64,000 nucleotides of DNA from the NCBI RefSeq assembly GCF_947488515.1, contig NZ_CANKZF010000001.1, forward strand, positions 992,001 through 1,056,000, written 5' to 3'. Of the stretch, positions 32,657-42,703 are shown piece by piece. The DNA is from an uncultured Nocardioides sp. (GTDB taxonomy: Bacteria; Actinomycetota; Actinomycetes; Propionibacteriales; Nocardioidaceae). The notes beneath the pieces were generated by a model, which searched no databases, was not told where the DNA came from, and saw nothing but the letters and a program-made list of their open reading frames with translations. Positions within the stretch are counted from its first letter, which is position 1. Every line of letters starts with the position of its first letter. The position numbers and the translations under genes were made by a program.

Positions 32657-33391
32657 TCAGCCGATCGAGCGCACTGCCTCCATCACCGTCTCGGTGACGG
32701 CCTCGGGCTGGGACACCATGGCGGCGTGGCTCGAGTCGACGGTGCCGACGACCGACCGCGCCCGCGACGCCATCCAGTGCTGGCCAGCAGGGGGGATCGC
32801 GTTGTCCTGCTCGGCCACAAGCGCCCAGGACGGCAGGTCGTGCCAGGCCGGTCGCGGTGCGGCTGCCCCGTTCAGCGCGCTCAGCGAGAGCGGCCGCTGC
32901 ACGAGTGACATGAGCCGTGCCTGGGCCGCAGACACGTCGCCGGCGAACACCTCCGCGAAGCGGTCGCTGCGGATCCAGAGGTCGACGTCGGCTCCGCCGG
33001 GTGCGCCCGGTTGGGGGTAGGGGCGTGCGACGGTGGTCTCTGGACCGATCAGTCCTCCGGGGAACTCGTCAGGGTCGAGCACGCTGCCGATGCTTTCGCC
33101 CTCGTCGAGGATGTAGGCAGCGACGAACACCAGGGCCGCGACGCCGTCCGCTCCGCGGGCCGCCTCTCCGATGACGGCGCCACCGTAGGAGTGGCCGACC
33201 AGGACGACGGGTCCGTCGATGGTGGCGAGAACACTGCGGACGTACTCGGCATCATGAGCCAGCCCTCGAAGCTGGTTGGGGATGGCTACGACGGGCAGTC
33301 CGCTGTCGTCGATTGCGGCGATGGTGGCCGACCAGCTGCTGGAATCGGCGAACGCTCCGTGGACGAGTGCGACGGTCGGGTGGCTGGTCAT
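32657..33391 (-). CDS. Cytosolic alpha/beta hydrolase (paralogue of the secreted one at 38070)
   Basis: A 244-residue serine hydrolase without signal peptide. VALVHGAFADSSSW forms the oxyanion loop and VLVGHSYGGAVIGEAARGAD the nucleophile elbow (Ser near 97). The late Asp is in ALVAEQDNAIPP and the His in VDSSHAAMVSQPEAV. It shares long phrases with the hydrolase at 38070-38939, so the two are paralogues. Similar proteins act as esterases on small esters; the substrate is unknown. It is divergent from the LAL regulator across about 165 bases. Confidence 0.9.
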   Translation of the reverse strand: MTSHPTVALVHGAFADSSSWSATIAAIDDSGLPVVAIPNQLRGLAHDAEYVRSVLATIDGPVVLVGHSYGGAVIGEAARGADGVAALVFVAAYILDEGESIGSVLDPDEFPGGLIGPETTVARPYPQPGAPGGADVDLWIRSDRFAEVFAGDVSAAQARLMSLVQRPLSLSALNGAAAPRPAWHDLPSWALVAEQDNAIPPAGQHWMASRARSVVGTVDSSHAAMVSQPEAVTETVMEAVRSIG

Positions 33392-33555
33392 GGTGACTCC
33401 TTGATCAGTGCGGACAACAGGTGCGCCGCGGGTGTCCGCGACGTTCCTCCGTTGCGGGCAGATGCGGCTTCAGCACGATGACTGAATGTCCGCGCCACGA
33501 CGGATACGGACGTGGGGGGTGGACGCCGCACCCGAAGTGACCGCATGCTCAGGCC

Positions 33556-36363
33556 ATGTCATCGTCGGCCTCGGAAGCACTCGTCGGACGCGACGACGTG
33601 CGCCTCCAGCTGCGCGAGTCGATCGGCCGGCACGCCGGCCGCGAGGCGCGGTGGACGGCGATCGTCGGAGAGCCGGGCATCGGAAAGAGCACGCTCCTCA
33701 AGCGAGCGGCCGCAGACGCCATGGAGTCGGGCGCAACCGTGCTGTGGACCCGCGGTCGTCAGGCTGAGTCGCAGTTCGGTTTCGCCAACCTTCATCAGCT
33801 GCTGTCTCCGCTCCTGGACGACACCGAAGAGTTGCCCGCGCAGCAGCGCGAGTCTCTGTTGGGCTGCTTCGGGATGGCCGAGCCGGTCGAGGTCAACCCC
33901 TTTTTCGTCTCGCTCGCCGTCCTCGAGCTGCTGGTCCGAGCGTCCCGCGAGGCACCCGTGGTCGTGTGCCTCGACGACATGCACTGGATGGACCGCCCCA
34001 CCATCGACACCCTCGCCTTTGTGGCCCGGCGGATCGCCGACGAGCAGGTCTCGTTACTGGGCACGTCGCGTGGAGAGGGGTTCGCGGCTGGCGATGACGT
34101 ACCGGTCACGCTGGTCACGCTCGGACCCCTGTCCGACGAGGCTTCCCGCAACCTGCTCAGCGCCCGGTCACCCAAGCTCGACGCGGGTCTGCAGAGCCGG
34201 GTCGTCCGCGTCGCGGCCGGCAATCCCCTGGCCCTGGTCGAACTGTCCACGGCGGTAGAGCGCGGCGGGCCGGCGTGGGACGACCTGGACCCCGACCTGC
34301 CGATGACCAGCCGGCTGGAGCGTGCGTTTGCCGCTCGCGCGGACGAGGCCAACCCGCTGACGCGCGCCGTACTCGACGTGGCGGCCCTCGACGACGGAGA
34401 CGACCTCGACACGGTCTTGGAAGCGGCTGCGATCCTCGCCGGCTCGGAGACGGACCGGTCGGCCGTGCTCCCGGCCCTCGACCTGGACCTGATCACGCTC
34501 AGCGAAACAGGCTACGCCTTCGCCCACCCCCTCATCGGCTCGGCGCTGCGGCACGCGATGACGCGCGAGCGCCGACGGCAGACGCACGCCGCGCTGGCGA
34601 CCGTCCTCGCCGAGCAACCCGAACGTGCGGTGTGGCACCTTGCGGGCTCCGTCACCGGCCGCGACGAGCTGACCGCGGCGCGACTCGAGGAGACAGCGGA
34701 CGTAGCACGCAGCCGGGGTGCCTACGCCACGGCAATGGCCCGACTGGAACGGGCAGCGGCGCTCAGCCCCAACCCCCAAGATCGCGCCGCTCGCCTCATC
34801 GGCGCAGCCGAGCTCGGCTACGAGCTCGGCCGGCACGCACAGGTCGACCAGATCACCGCACAGGTAACCGCCATGACACTGCGGCCCCGCGACCGGTCGC
34901 GGCTCATCCGTCTGGAAGGGATCTTCCACGACGGCTCCACCAGCGAGCCCGCAGACGTCCGACACCTGGTCGACCTGGCCCGCGGCGCACAGCACGACGG
35001 TGACACGGACCTCGCAATGCAGCTCCTCTTCGGAGCGGCGCGCCGCGTCTGGTGGCGCGACCCCGGCGATGAGGTACGGGCCGTCATCACCCACGCGGCC
35101 CGCGAGATGTCACTACCCTCGACCGACCCGCGCCTGCTCGCCGTCTTCGGTCTGGCAGAGTCCCTCGAGCTCAGCGCACCCGTCATCCACGAGCTCGACC
35201 GCTCACCCAACGACGGTGGCGGCCGTGCCGACCTCGCGGCCCTCCACGGCATCGCCGCCTTCTGCGCCGGTGACTTCGTCCGCGCTGACGCCTGGCTCAC
35301 TGCGGCCATCAACGACCTCCGAGCCCAGGGGCGGCTCAGCCTGCTCGCCGAAGCGCTCGCCATCCGCGCGTGGGCCGAGGTCAACCTTGGCGTCTTTGAC
35401 GCGGCCCGTTCGGCCGACGAAGGCGCGCGACTCGCCGACGAGACCGGGCAGCGAGTGTGGGCGGGCACCGCGCGCCTGGCGAAGGCCGCCGTCGACGCGG
35501 TGCACGGGCGCGGTGAGGACCACGACGAGCTCATCGCCCTCGCAGAGCACACGGCCCTCGCGCTGCCGAACGCCAGCTCCTCCCTGCTCGCCGGCGCACA
35601 GATGGTGCGCGGCATCCGCGAGCTCGGCCGCGACCGCCCCGAACAGGCCTACGGCGAGCTGGCCCGCGTCCTCGCGCCCACGGACCCCGCCTACCAGCGA
35701 GTGCAGCAGGTGTGGACGCTCGGCTACCTTGCCGAGGCGGCGGTGCGTGCCGGTCGGCGCGACGACGCCCTTGCGAGTGTCGATGCGATCGAGGCTGTTA
35801 CGCACGGCTCGGAGGCCGTGGGGGTGCGGCTGCCGCTCGAATACGCCCACGCCGCCCTCGCCCCCGATGAAGCGGCCGAGACACTCTTCGAGCAGGCACT
35901 CGCTGGCGCCGCCCAACAGTTCCCCTGGCACCAAGCCCGGCTCCGGCTGGCGTACGGGTCCTGGTTGCGTCGGCAGCGACGCGTCACCGAGTCCCGCGAC
36001 CCGCTCCGCTCGGCGCGGACCGTGTTCGAGGCCCTGGGTGCCACACCCTGGGCGTTGCGGGCCGACCAGGAGCTTCGGGCCACCGGCGAACGCGGCTGGC
36101 AGCCGACCGTGAGCAACCAGGAGGGGTTGTCTCCCCAGGAGTCGCAGATCGCAGCCCTCGCCGCTCGCGGCCTGTCGAACCGAGAGATCGGACAGCAGCT
36201 GTTCCTCTCCCACCGCACCGTCGGCTCGCACCTGTACCGCGTCTTCCCGAAGCTCGGCATCACCAGCCGCCAGCAGCTCGCCAAAGCAATGTCCGGCATG
36301 GGCAGCATCACTGACGGACCAGTGCCGAGCTCGTTGTCGGCGGAGTCGCAGTCATCCGACTGA
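33556..36363 (+). CDS. LAL-type LuxR-family transcriptional regulator
   Basis: A 935-residue large ATP-binding LuxR regulator. An AAA-like ATPase comes first with Walker A VGEPGIGKST (about residues 37-46) and Walker B VVVCLDDMHWMD (about 135-146). A long helical TPR-like middle follows, and a C-terminal LuxR HTH starts LSPQESQIAALAARGLSNRE (about 858-877), then SHRTVGSHLYRVFPKLGI. Such proteins activate nearby operons in response to a ligand and ATP. Its position between hydrolase genes suggests it controls the divergent hydrolase and/or the downstream hydrolase-SDR pair. No operator could be identified. Confidence 0.93.
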   Translation: MSSSASEALVGRDDVRLQLRESIGRHAGREARWTAIVGEPGIGKSTLLKRAAADAMESGATVLWTRGRQAESQFGFANLHQLLSPLLDDTEELPAQQRESLLGCFGMAEPVEVNPFFVSLAVLELLVRASREAPVVVCLDDMHWMDRPTIDTLAFVARRIADEQVSLLGTSRGEGFAAGDDVPVTLVTLGPLSDEASRNLLSARSPKLDAGLQSRVVRVAAGNPLALVELSTAVERGGPAWDDLDPDLPMTSRLERAFAARADEANPLTRAVLDVAALDDGDDLDTVLEAAAILAGSETDRSAVLPALDLDLITLSETGYAFAHPLIGSALRHAMTRERRRQTHAALATVLAEQPERAVWHLAGSVTGRDELTAARLEETADVARSRGAYATAMARLERAAALSPNPQDRAARLIGAAELGYELGRHAQVDQITAQVTAMTLRPRDRSRLIRLEGIFHDGSTSEPADVRHLVDLARGAQHDGDTDLAMQLLFGAARRVWWRDPGDEVRAVITHAAREMSLPSTDPRLLAVFGLAESLELSAPVIHELDRSPNDGGGRADLAALHGIAAFCAGDFVRADAWLTAAINDLRAQGRLSLLAEALAIRAWAEVNLGVFDAARSADEGARLADETGQRVWAGTARLAKAAVDAVHGRGEDHDELIALAEHTALALPNASSSLLAGAQMVRGIRELGRDRPEQAYGELARVLAPTDPAYQRVQQVWTLGYLAEAAVRAGRRDDALASVDAIEAVTHGSEAVGVRLPLEYAHAALAPDEAAETLFEQALAGAAQQFPWHQARLRLAYGSWLRRQRRVTESRDPLRSARTVFEALGATPWALRADQELRATGERGWQPTVSNQEGLSPQESQIAALAARGLSNREIGQQLFLSHRTVGSHLYRVFPKLGITSRQQLAKAMSGMGSITDGPVPSSLSAESQSSD

Positions 36364-36443
36364 AGCGCGGCGCAGCAGCGCATCCCTAGCGTCGGCAGGG
36401 CGCCTGGCACCCCAGGCGAACCGGTACGACGAAGGGAACCCCC

Positions 36444-37235
36444 GTGACGACCCCAGTGCTGTTCATCCACGGACTGTGGCTCCACGCCTCATCGTGGGAC
36501 GCGTGGCAGGCCCGCTTCAGTGAAGCGGGCTACGAGACGCAGGCGCCGGGCTGGCCCGGCGACGGCGAGACGGTCGAGGCGTCACGCAAGGACCCCGACG
36601 CTATCGGCGACCACGGCATCGACGACGTGGTGGACCACTTCGCCGCCATCATCGAGCGCCTGCCCGAGCCTCCCATCCTCGTCGGGCACTCTTTCGGCGG
36701 CATGATCGCCCAAAAGCTGCTCGGCCAGGACAAGGCGCGAGCGGCCATCGCGATCGACGCCGCACAGATCAAGGGAGTCCTGCCCCTGCCGCTGTCGGCA
36801 CTGCGGTCGACCCTCCCCGTGTTCAAGAACCCGGGCAACCGGCACCGAGCCGTGTCGCTGACCTCCGAGCAGTTCCGCTTCGCCTTCGGGAACGCAGTGT
36901 CGGCCGAGGAGTCGGACGAGCTGTTCGACCGCTGGACGATCCCCGCGCCCGGCAAGCCCCTCTTCGAGGCCGCGGCCGCGAACTTCAACCCTCACTCACC
37001 GGCCAAGGTGGACACCGACAACACCAGCAGGGGTCCACTGCTGCTCATCGCCAGCGGCAAGGACCACACGGTCCCCGAAGCAGTCACCAAGGCGACCCTC
37101 AAGCAGTACCGGCACTCCAGCGCCGTGACCGACCTCGTCACCTTCCCCGATCGCGGACACTCCCTCACCATCGACTCCGGCTGGGGCGAGGTCGCCGACC
37201 GGTGCCAGGCCTGGCTGCAGGAGCAGTCGCTGTGA
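36444..37235 (+). CDS. Alpha/beta hydrolase
   Basis: A 263-residue cytosolic serine hydrolase. VLFIHGLWLHASSWDAW begins the fold; the nucleophile elbow is ILVGHSFGGMIAQKLLG (Ser near 84). Asp lies in LLLIASGKDHTVPE and His in TFPDRGHSLTIDSGW near the C-terminus. It belongs to the broad non-haem haloperoxidase-like/esterase group. GTG 36444 has GAAGGGA upstream. The following SDR gene overlaps its stop by 4 bases, so they are cotranscribed, about 80 bases downstream of the LAL regulator. Confidence 0.9.
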   Translation: MTTPVLFIHGLWLHASSWDAWQARFSEAGYETQAPGWPGDGETVEASRKDPDAIGDHGIDDVVDHFAAIIERLPEPPILVGHSFGGMIAQKLLGQDKARAAIAIDAAQIKGVLPLPLSALRSTLPVFKNPGNRHRAVSLTSEQFRFAFGNAVSAEESDELFDRWTIPAPGKPLFEAAAANFNPHSPAKVDTDNTSRGPLLLIASGKDHTVPEAVTKATLKQYRHSSAVTDLVTFPDRGHSLTIDSGWGEVADRCQAWLQEQSL

Positions 37236-38020
37236 AGCTCAACCTCGCCGGCCGGACCGCTGTGGTCACCGGCGCGAGCAAGGGCATCGGGCTCGCCATC
37301 ACGCAAGCGCTGGCGGCCGAGGGCGTACGCGTCGCGGCCGGAGCGCTGCGCGGCTCCGACGAGCTCAGCGCCCTCGCCGAGACGGCAGAGGTGGCCGTCG
37401 TCCAGGCCGACCTCACCACCACTGAGGGATGCGAGCGGCTCGTCGACGAGGCGGTCGGGCGCTGGGGTGGCCTTGACCTGCTGGTCAACAACGTGGGAGG
37501 TGTCCGGCCTCGAACCGACGGGTTCGTCGAGGTGAGCGATGAGGAATGGCAGTGGGCGCTGGAGATGAACCTGATGTCCGCCGTGCGGGCCACCCGCGCA
37601 GCGGTGCCCTACCTCGTGACGTCGGCCCCGTCCGCCGTCGTCACCGTGTGCTCGGTCAACGCCACCCTGCCTGACCCCGGCGTCATCGACTACAGCGCGG
37701 CCAAGGCAGCTCTGCGCAGCTTCTGCAAGTCACTGTCGAAGGAGCTCGGACCCGCCGGCGTCCGGGTCAACACGATCAGCCCGGGACCGGTCGAGACCGC
37801 ATTGTGGCTCGGCGCGGGCGGCGTCGCCGAGACCATCGGCGCCGCCCAAGGAGTCGACCCGTCCACGGTCCGCGAGGCCGCGGTCGCCGGCACCGCCACC
37901 CGACGGTTCACGCGCCCCGAGGAAGTCGCGCAACTCGCCCTCCTGCTCGCCTCGGAGACCGCCGGCAACGTCACTGGCACCGACCTGCTCATCGACGGCG
38001 GCATGGTCACCACGATCTGA
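37232..38020 (+). CDS. Short-chain dehydrogenase/reductase (SDR)
   Basis: A 262-residue classical SDR. The cofactor motif is VVTGASKGIGLAITQALA (Gly-rich, residues about 11-28), with the NVGG structural motif (LVNNVGGVRP). The catalytic Tyr-x-x-x-Lys is DYSAAKAALRSF, and the end has the family phrase GTDLLIDGGMV. It oxidises or reduces an alcohol/ketone with NAD(P). The GTG start overlaps the preceding hydrolase stop (GTGA), suggesting the two act on one substrate. Confidence 0.93.
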   Translation: MKLNLAGRTAVVTGASKGIGLAITQALAAEGVRVAAGALRGSDELSALAETAEVAVVQADLTTTEGCERLVDEAVGRWGGLDLLVNNVGGVRPRTDGFVEVSDEEWQWALEMNLMSAVRATRAAVPYLVTSAPSAVVTVCSVNATLPDPGVIDYSAAKAALRSFCKSLSKELGPAGVRVNTISPGPVETALWLGAGGVAETIGAAQGVDPSTVREAAVAGTATRRFTRPEEVAQLALLLASETAGNVTGTDLLIDGGMVTTI

Positions 38021-38069
38021 CTCCTGTCGCCACGCACCCGCCACCCGTTACTCCTGAAGGACGTGCACC

Positions 38070-38939
38070 ATGAACAGTCACCACCTGCGCCGCACCGCGG
38101 CGGCCGCCCTGGCCGTCGTGGCCACCCTCGTGATCAGCCCCGGCGCCGCGCCAGCGGCCGTCGCCCCCACCGATACCCACGCGCGACACAGCATCGTCGG
38201 CCACACCTCAGGCGCGAAGCCCACCATCGTGTTCGTACACGGCGCGTTCGCCGACGCGTCCGGCTGGACCCAGGAGGTGGTCCAGCTCCAGCGGAAGGGC
38301 TACGACGTCATCGCACCGGCGAACCCGCTCCGCGGCCTGACCTACGACGCCGACTACATCCGATCTGTCCTCGCGACCGTCCCCGGGCCGGTAGTCCTGG
38401 TAGGCCACTCCTACGGCGGTGCGGTCATCACCAACGCCGCCCGGGGCGCGGACAACGTGAAGGCGCTTGTCTACGTTGGCGCGTTCATTCCCGATGCCGG
38501 TCAGACGATCCTCACGTCGTACGACCCTGCGGCCTACCCGGGGTCGCAGCTCGGTCCCGACACCGTGACGGTCCGGCCGACCTACAACCCGGCCGCGCCC
38601 GGCGGTCAGGACGCCGACGTCTACATCAAAGCGGAGGCGTTCCGTTCGGTCTTCGCGGGCGACCAGCCCCCAGCTGTCGCCGCTGCGATGGCTGCCACCC
38701 AGCGACCCTTGAGCTACTTCGCGCAGCTCGATCCTTCGGGCGAGCCGGCGTGGAAGACCCTGCCCAGCTGGGACCTCATCACTCTCGAAGACAATGCCAT
38801 CTCGCCCGGCGGCCAGCTCTTCATGGCGCAGCGCGCAGGCGCCCAGATCACGAAGGTCCGCTCCGCGCACGACGTGATGATCTCCCACCCCGAAGCGGTC
38901 GTGAAGATCGTCCTCGACGCCGTCCAAGCGGCGGGATAG
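38070..38939 (+). CDS. Secreted alpha/beta hydrolase (paralogue of the one at 32657)
   Basis: A 289-residue protein with a signal peptide (RRTAAAALAVVATLVISPGA, cut after about residue 31). The mature part shares the oxyanion loop FVHGAFADASGWTQEV and the elbow VLVGHSYGGAVITNAARGAD (Ser near 114) with its cytosolic paralogue. The Asp is in DLITLEDNAISPGG and the His in RSAHDVMISHPEAV. It is probably an extracellular esterase. ATG 38070 has an AAGGA upstream. A very strong hairpin follows the stop by 27 bases. Confidence 0.9.
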   Translation: MNSHHLRRTAAAALAVVATLVISPGAAPAAVAPTDTHARHSIVGHTSGAKPTIVFVHGAFADASGWTQEVVQLQRKGYDVIAPANPLRGLTYDADYIRSVLATVPGPVVLVGHSYGGAVITNAARGADNVKALVYVGAFIPDAGQTILTSYDPAAYPGSQLGPDTVTVRPTYNPAAPGGQDADVYIKAEAFRSVFAGDQPPAVAAAMAATQRPLSYFAQLDPSGEPAWKTLPSWDLITLEDNAISPGGQLFMAQRAGAQITKVRSAHDVMISHPEAVVKIVLDAVQAAG

Positions 38940-38966
38940 CCCGCGGAGCGCTCCGCACTTGGACTT

Positions 38967-39010
38967 CGAGGCGTCGTCGCAGGTCCCGTAGGGGCTGCGG
39001 CGACGCCTCG
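38967..39010 (+). terminator. Strong hairpin terminator after the secreted hydrolase
   Basis: CGAGGCGTCG-T-CGCAG (38967-38982) pairs with CTGCG-G-CGACGCCTCG (38995-39010), a 15-bp stem with one mismatch. The loop can pair further (CCC with GGG). It begins 27 bases after the stop codon. A small palindrome CGGAGCGCTCCG (38944-38955) precedes it. Confidence 0.75.
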
Positions 39011-39218
39011 CGCGTCCGCGCGACTTGGAGGGGCACCCTCGGGAGACAGAGACCGCTGCCTCGCATCCACCAGTCGCAGAGCCGTCCCGACCGAACCACT
39101 GTCATTCCCCCGCGATGGTCCACGTCGCGTAGACCGCCTGCCCTTGCCAAGGCCGGCGCGCCTGTTCCGACCGTCTCCACGCCCTCACCAAGGACCTCGC
39201 ACCCCATGCATTGTCGGG

Positions 39219-39245
39219 CCCGAGTTTCGGCGGACGAAACTCGGG
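39219..39245. other. Perfect 11-bp hairpin upstream of the integrase remnant
   Basis: CCCGAGTTTCG (39219-39229), a 5-base loop GCGGA, and CGAAACTCGGG (39235-39245). It lies in 300 bases without a gene, between the hydrolase terminator and the integrase remnant. It could be a terminator or a recombination-related dyad left by the element that carried the integrase. Confidence 0.6.
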
Positions 39246-39306
39246 CGAGGCAGCTTCGAGCGTCGGTGACCGTTCCACGCAACCGACGCTTGGGGGCGAA
39301 GTACCT

Positions 39307-39960
39307 CAGCCCGGCACGATCAAGACCAGGTTCGTCGATGTTCGCTCGGTGTTCCGGGCGGCGGTCCGCGACGGAATGATCGCCGTCGACCCGACCACTC
39401 CGGTCCGGCTCCCCCGGTTGCGCAAGCGCAAGGCCGACATGGCGATCCCGCCCCCGGAGTCGTGCGCAGCATTCTCGAGGCCGCTGGCCCGCGGTTCCGC
39501 ACGTTCGTGGGGCTGTGCGCGTTCGCGGGACTTCGACTCGGCGAGACCGCCGCGCTGCAGATCGGCGACGTCGACTTCCTCCGCCGTCAGGTGCGCGTGC
39601 GCCGACAGGTCCAGCGACTCAACGGCGCCGTCGAGATCCGGCTGGCGAAGTACAACTCCGAGCGCACGGTCCACGTCCCCGATGCGCTGCTGTAGATGCT
39701 GTCCGAGCACGTGGCGTTGGGCCTCCCCTACGACTGGCTCTTCGCCAACGTCCGGACGCACGACCTACGCCACTTCTACGCCTCCGGATTGATCGCTGCC
39801 GGCTGCGACGTGGTGGCCGTCCAGCGTGCTCTGGGGCACTCGAGGTCGACCACCACGCTGACGACGTACGCCCACCTGTGGCCCACCGCCGAGGACCGCG
39901 TCAGGGACGCGGCAGCGCACCTCTTCGACGAAATCGTTGCTTCTGGTGAGGGCACTGTGA
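39307..39960 (+). pseudogene. Decayed site-specific tyrosine integrase
   Basis: Integrase coding phrases survive in two frames. First: IKTRFVDVRSVFRAAVRDGM and VDPTTPVRLPRLRKRKADMA (to about 39455). After a frameshift near 39460 come VRSILEAAGPRFRTFVG, FAGLRLGETAALQIGDVDFL and RLAKYNSERTVHVPDALL. A TAG stop follows at 39693-39695, where MLSEHVALGLPYDWLFA resumes in the same frame. Sequence between that and THDLRHFYASGL is shortened. The catalytic Arg (GLRLGE), the HDLRH box and the Tyr (LTTYAHLW) are all recognisable. The N-terminus is missing. This is at least three lesions, so it is a dead recombinase marking an old mobile element next to ychF. Confidence 0.88.
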
Positions 39961-39980
39961 GGGCAGAGCGGCTGCGACCG

Positions 39981-41057
<1,077 letters not shown>

Positions 41058-41127
41058 GGGCCGGGAGTCTACGGCTGCGCGCTGCACGCGAGCGATTCGC
41101 GGCCGGCGGGCAGGGGTGAGGACGGCA

Positions 41128-41155
41128 GAGGGCCCGGCCGAGCGGCCGGGCCCTC
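41128..41155. terminator. 12-bp GC hairpin terminator
   Basis: GAGGGCCCGGCC (41128-41139) and GGCCGGGCCCTC (41144-41155) with a 4-base loop. It sits 24 bases downstream of the minus-strand metalloprotease stop and upstream of ychF, separating the two same-strand genes. Confidence 0.75.
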
Positions 41156-41178
41156 CCTCCTGCGCGCCGCGGCGTCCG

Positions 41179-42000
41179 TCAGGAGCCGTAGACCGACCGC
41201 ACCCCCGCGCGATCCGTCTCGGTCATCGACAGGTCGCTCGAGGACCCGTTGCACTGCGGGTAGTGCATGATCGACGCCGCGTCGTACGGCGTCAGCGGCC
41301 GCCAGTTGTTGTCCTCGAAGCACGTGCCGGCCTCGGGACGGGTGTGCTCGTGGCGGAAGCCGAGGGTGTGCCCGAGCTCGTGGGCCATGATGTTGCCCGG
41401 CGTCCACGAGCCGCTGTTCATCAGCGTGCCGGCGTTGACGAGCACGTTGCGCTGGCTGTCGGGGCTGCTCGGGAAGAACGCGCGGGCGATGTACTGCGTG
41501 GTGCTGGTCGGCTCGACGGAGAAGAGCACCGAGCTGTTCGACACCGTGCAGCTCGCGTCGGCGGACGTGACGTGCGCGAAGTCGACACCTCCCGAGGCGG
41601 CCTCCCACTGGCCCACGCCGTCGTTCATCGCGGCCACGACGTCGGCCTTGTCGGCACCGAAGCGGTCGCTGACGCAGTAGGTCAGTGCCCCCGCCTGGCT
41701 CGCCGACCACACGTCGTCGGCACCGCCGACCGTGTTGACCACCAGGGAGGTCGAGCCCGAGTCCTGCTTCCTGACCATCGAGTCGTAGTAGTCGCGCAGC
41801 TTCTTGGTCGACGAGATCGTCTCGTCACCGTTGACGACGTACTGGCCGCCGACGTCCTGGAACGTCGCGGCCCGGAACTCCTGGAAGGTCGGTATGTCGT
41901 CCTGCGCGAGGACAGCGTTCGCACCTGGCTGCACCGAGAGGGCCAGGGCTGCTGCCCCGATCGTGGCTGTGGTGAGCCGGCTGATCCTGCTGTTCGACAT
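41179..42000 (-). CDS. Secreted zinc metalloprotease, HExxHxxGxxHE type (copy 1)
   Basis: A 273-residue extracellular protease. The signal peptide is RLTTATIGAAALALSV with cleavage after about residue 29. The zinc site is HELGHTLGFRHEHTRP (from about residue 207) and the Met-turn is SIMHYPQC, as in metzincins of the astacin/M57-like group. A likely propeptide of about 60-70 residues (PTFQEFRAATF, YVVNGDETISS) lies between signal and catalytic parts. It is a paralogue of the protein at 46184-46990, with long identical phrases at the active site and C-terminus. It is monocistronic with its own terminator. Confidence 0.88.
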   Translation of the reverse strand: MSNSRISRLTTATIGAAALALSVQPGANAVLAQDDIPTFQEFRAATFQDVGGQYVVNGDETISSTKKLRDYYDSMVRKQDSGSTSLVVNTVGGADDVWSASQAGALTYCVSDRFGADKADVVAAMNDGVGQWEAASGGVDFAHVTSADASCTVSNSSVLFSVEPTSTTQYIARAFFPSSPDSQRNVLVNAGTLMNSGSWTPGNIMAHELGHTLGFRHEHTRPEAGTCFEDNNWRPLTPYDAASIMHYPQCNGSSSDLSMTETDRAGVRSVYGS

Positions 42001-42199
42001 GCGTGTCACTTCTTCCGGTTGGGTACGGATCGGCCCTTCCAACCAACCCCGCCGGCACCGGGAGGGGGAAGGTTCGGGCAGGGTCAGGTGTCTGCACTGC
42101 ACGAACCTGCAGAAGTTGCCCGCCTGCCGCCGGGCGGCGCGCAGCTGCACAAGTCCGCGGACGTCCGGGCCCTCGGGGCGACCTGCAAGACTCCTGCCC

Positions 42200-42703
42200 A
42201 TGACTGACGTGGGGGGTACGCCGGTGCTGCGCGAGCCGGCAAACCGGGTGTCGCCGCAGGCGGTCCCGTTCTGGACCGTGTCGGCCCTGGTCGGCGACGC
42301 CGTGCTCGTGGTCGGCGCGCTGCTCGTCTGGTTGCTGGTGCCCGGGGTCCCGGGCTGGGCCGGCCTGGTGGTGCTCCTCCTCGCGCTCGTCGCGGCGGCG
42401 CACGTGGTGCTGATGCCCCGGATCCGGTTCCGGGTGCACCGGTGGGAGGTCACCGACACGGCGGTCCACACGCGCGAGGGGTGGATCGGCCGGCAGACCC
42501 GCATCGCCCCCATCAGCCGCGTGCAGACGGTCGACTCCCGCCAGGGCGCGGTGATGCGGCTCTTCGGGCTCGCCTCGATCACCGTCACGACCGCCTCGGC
42601 CGCCGGACCCATCACCGTCGACTGCCTCGACGCCGACACCGCCCGCGACGTGGTCGCGCGGCTGACCGCCATCACCGCGGCCACCGAGGGCGACGCCACG
42701 TGA
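42200..42703 (+). CDS. Bacterial PH-domain membrane protein (YdbS-like)
   Basis: A 167-residue protein with two N-terminal membrane helices (VSALVGDAVLVVGALLVWLL, GLVVLLLALVAAAHVVLM). A bacterial PH domain follows: RWEVTDTAVHTREGWIGRQT, then APISRVQTVDSRQGAVMRLFGLASITVTTAS, the typical PH-type core. It resembles YdbS; function is unknown but in Bacillus such pairs affect resistance to membrane-active compounds. The YdbT-like gene overlaps its stop by 4 bases. Confidence 0.88.
   Translation: MTDVGGTPVLREPANRVSPQAVPFWTVSALVGDAVLVVGALLVWLLVPGVPGWAGLVVLLLALVAAAHVVLMPRIRFRVHRWEVTDTAVHTREGWIGRQTRIAPISRVQTVDSRQGAVMRLFGLASITVTTASAAGPITVDCLDADTARDVVARLTAITAATEGDAT

Noticed and set aside
32487..33020. 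Plus-strand frame with a collagen-like Gly-Gln-Pro run
   Set aside because: It is created by the 9-base repeat and then runs antisense to a well-supported hydrolase gene.
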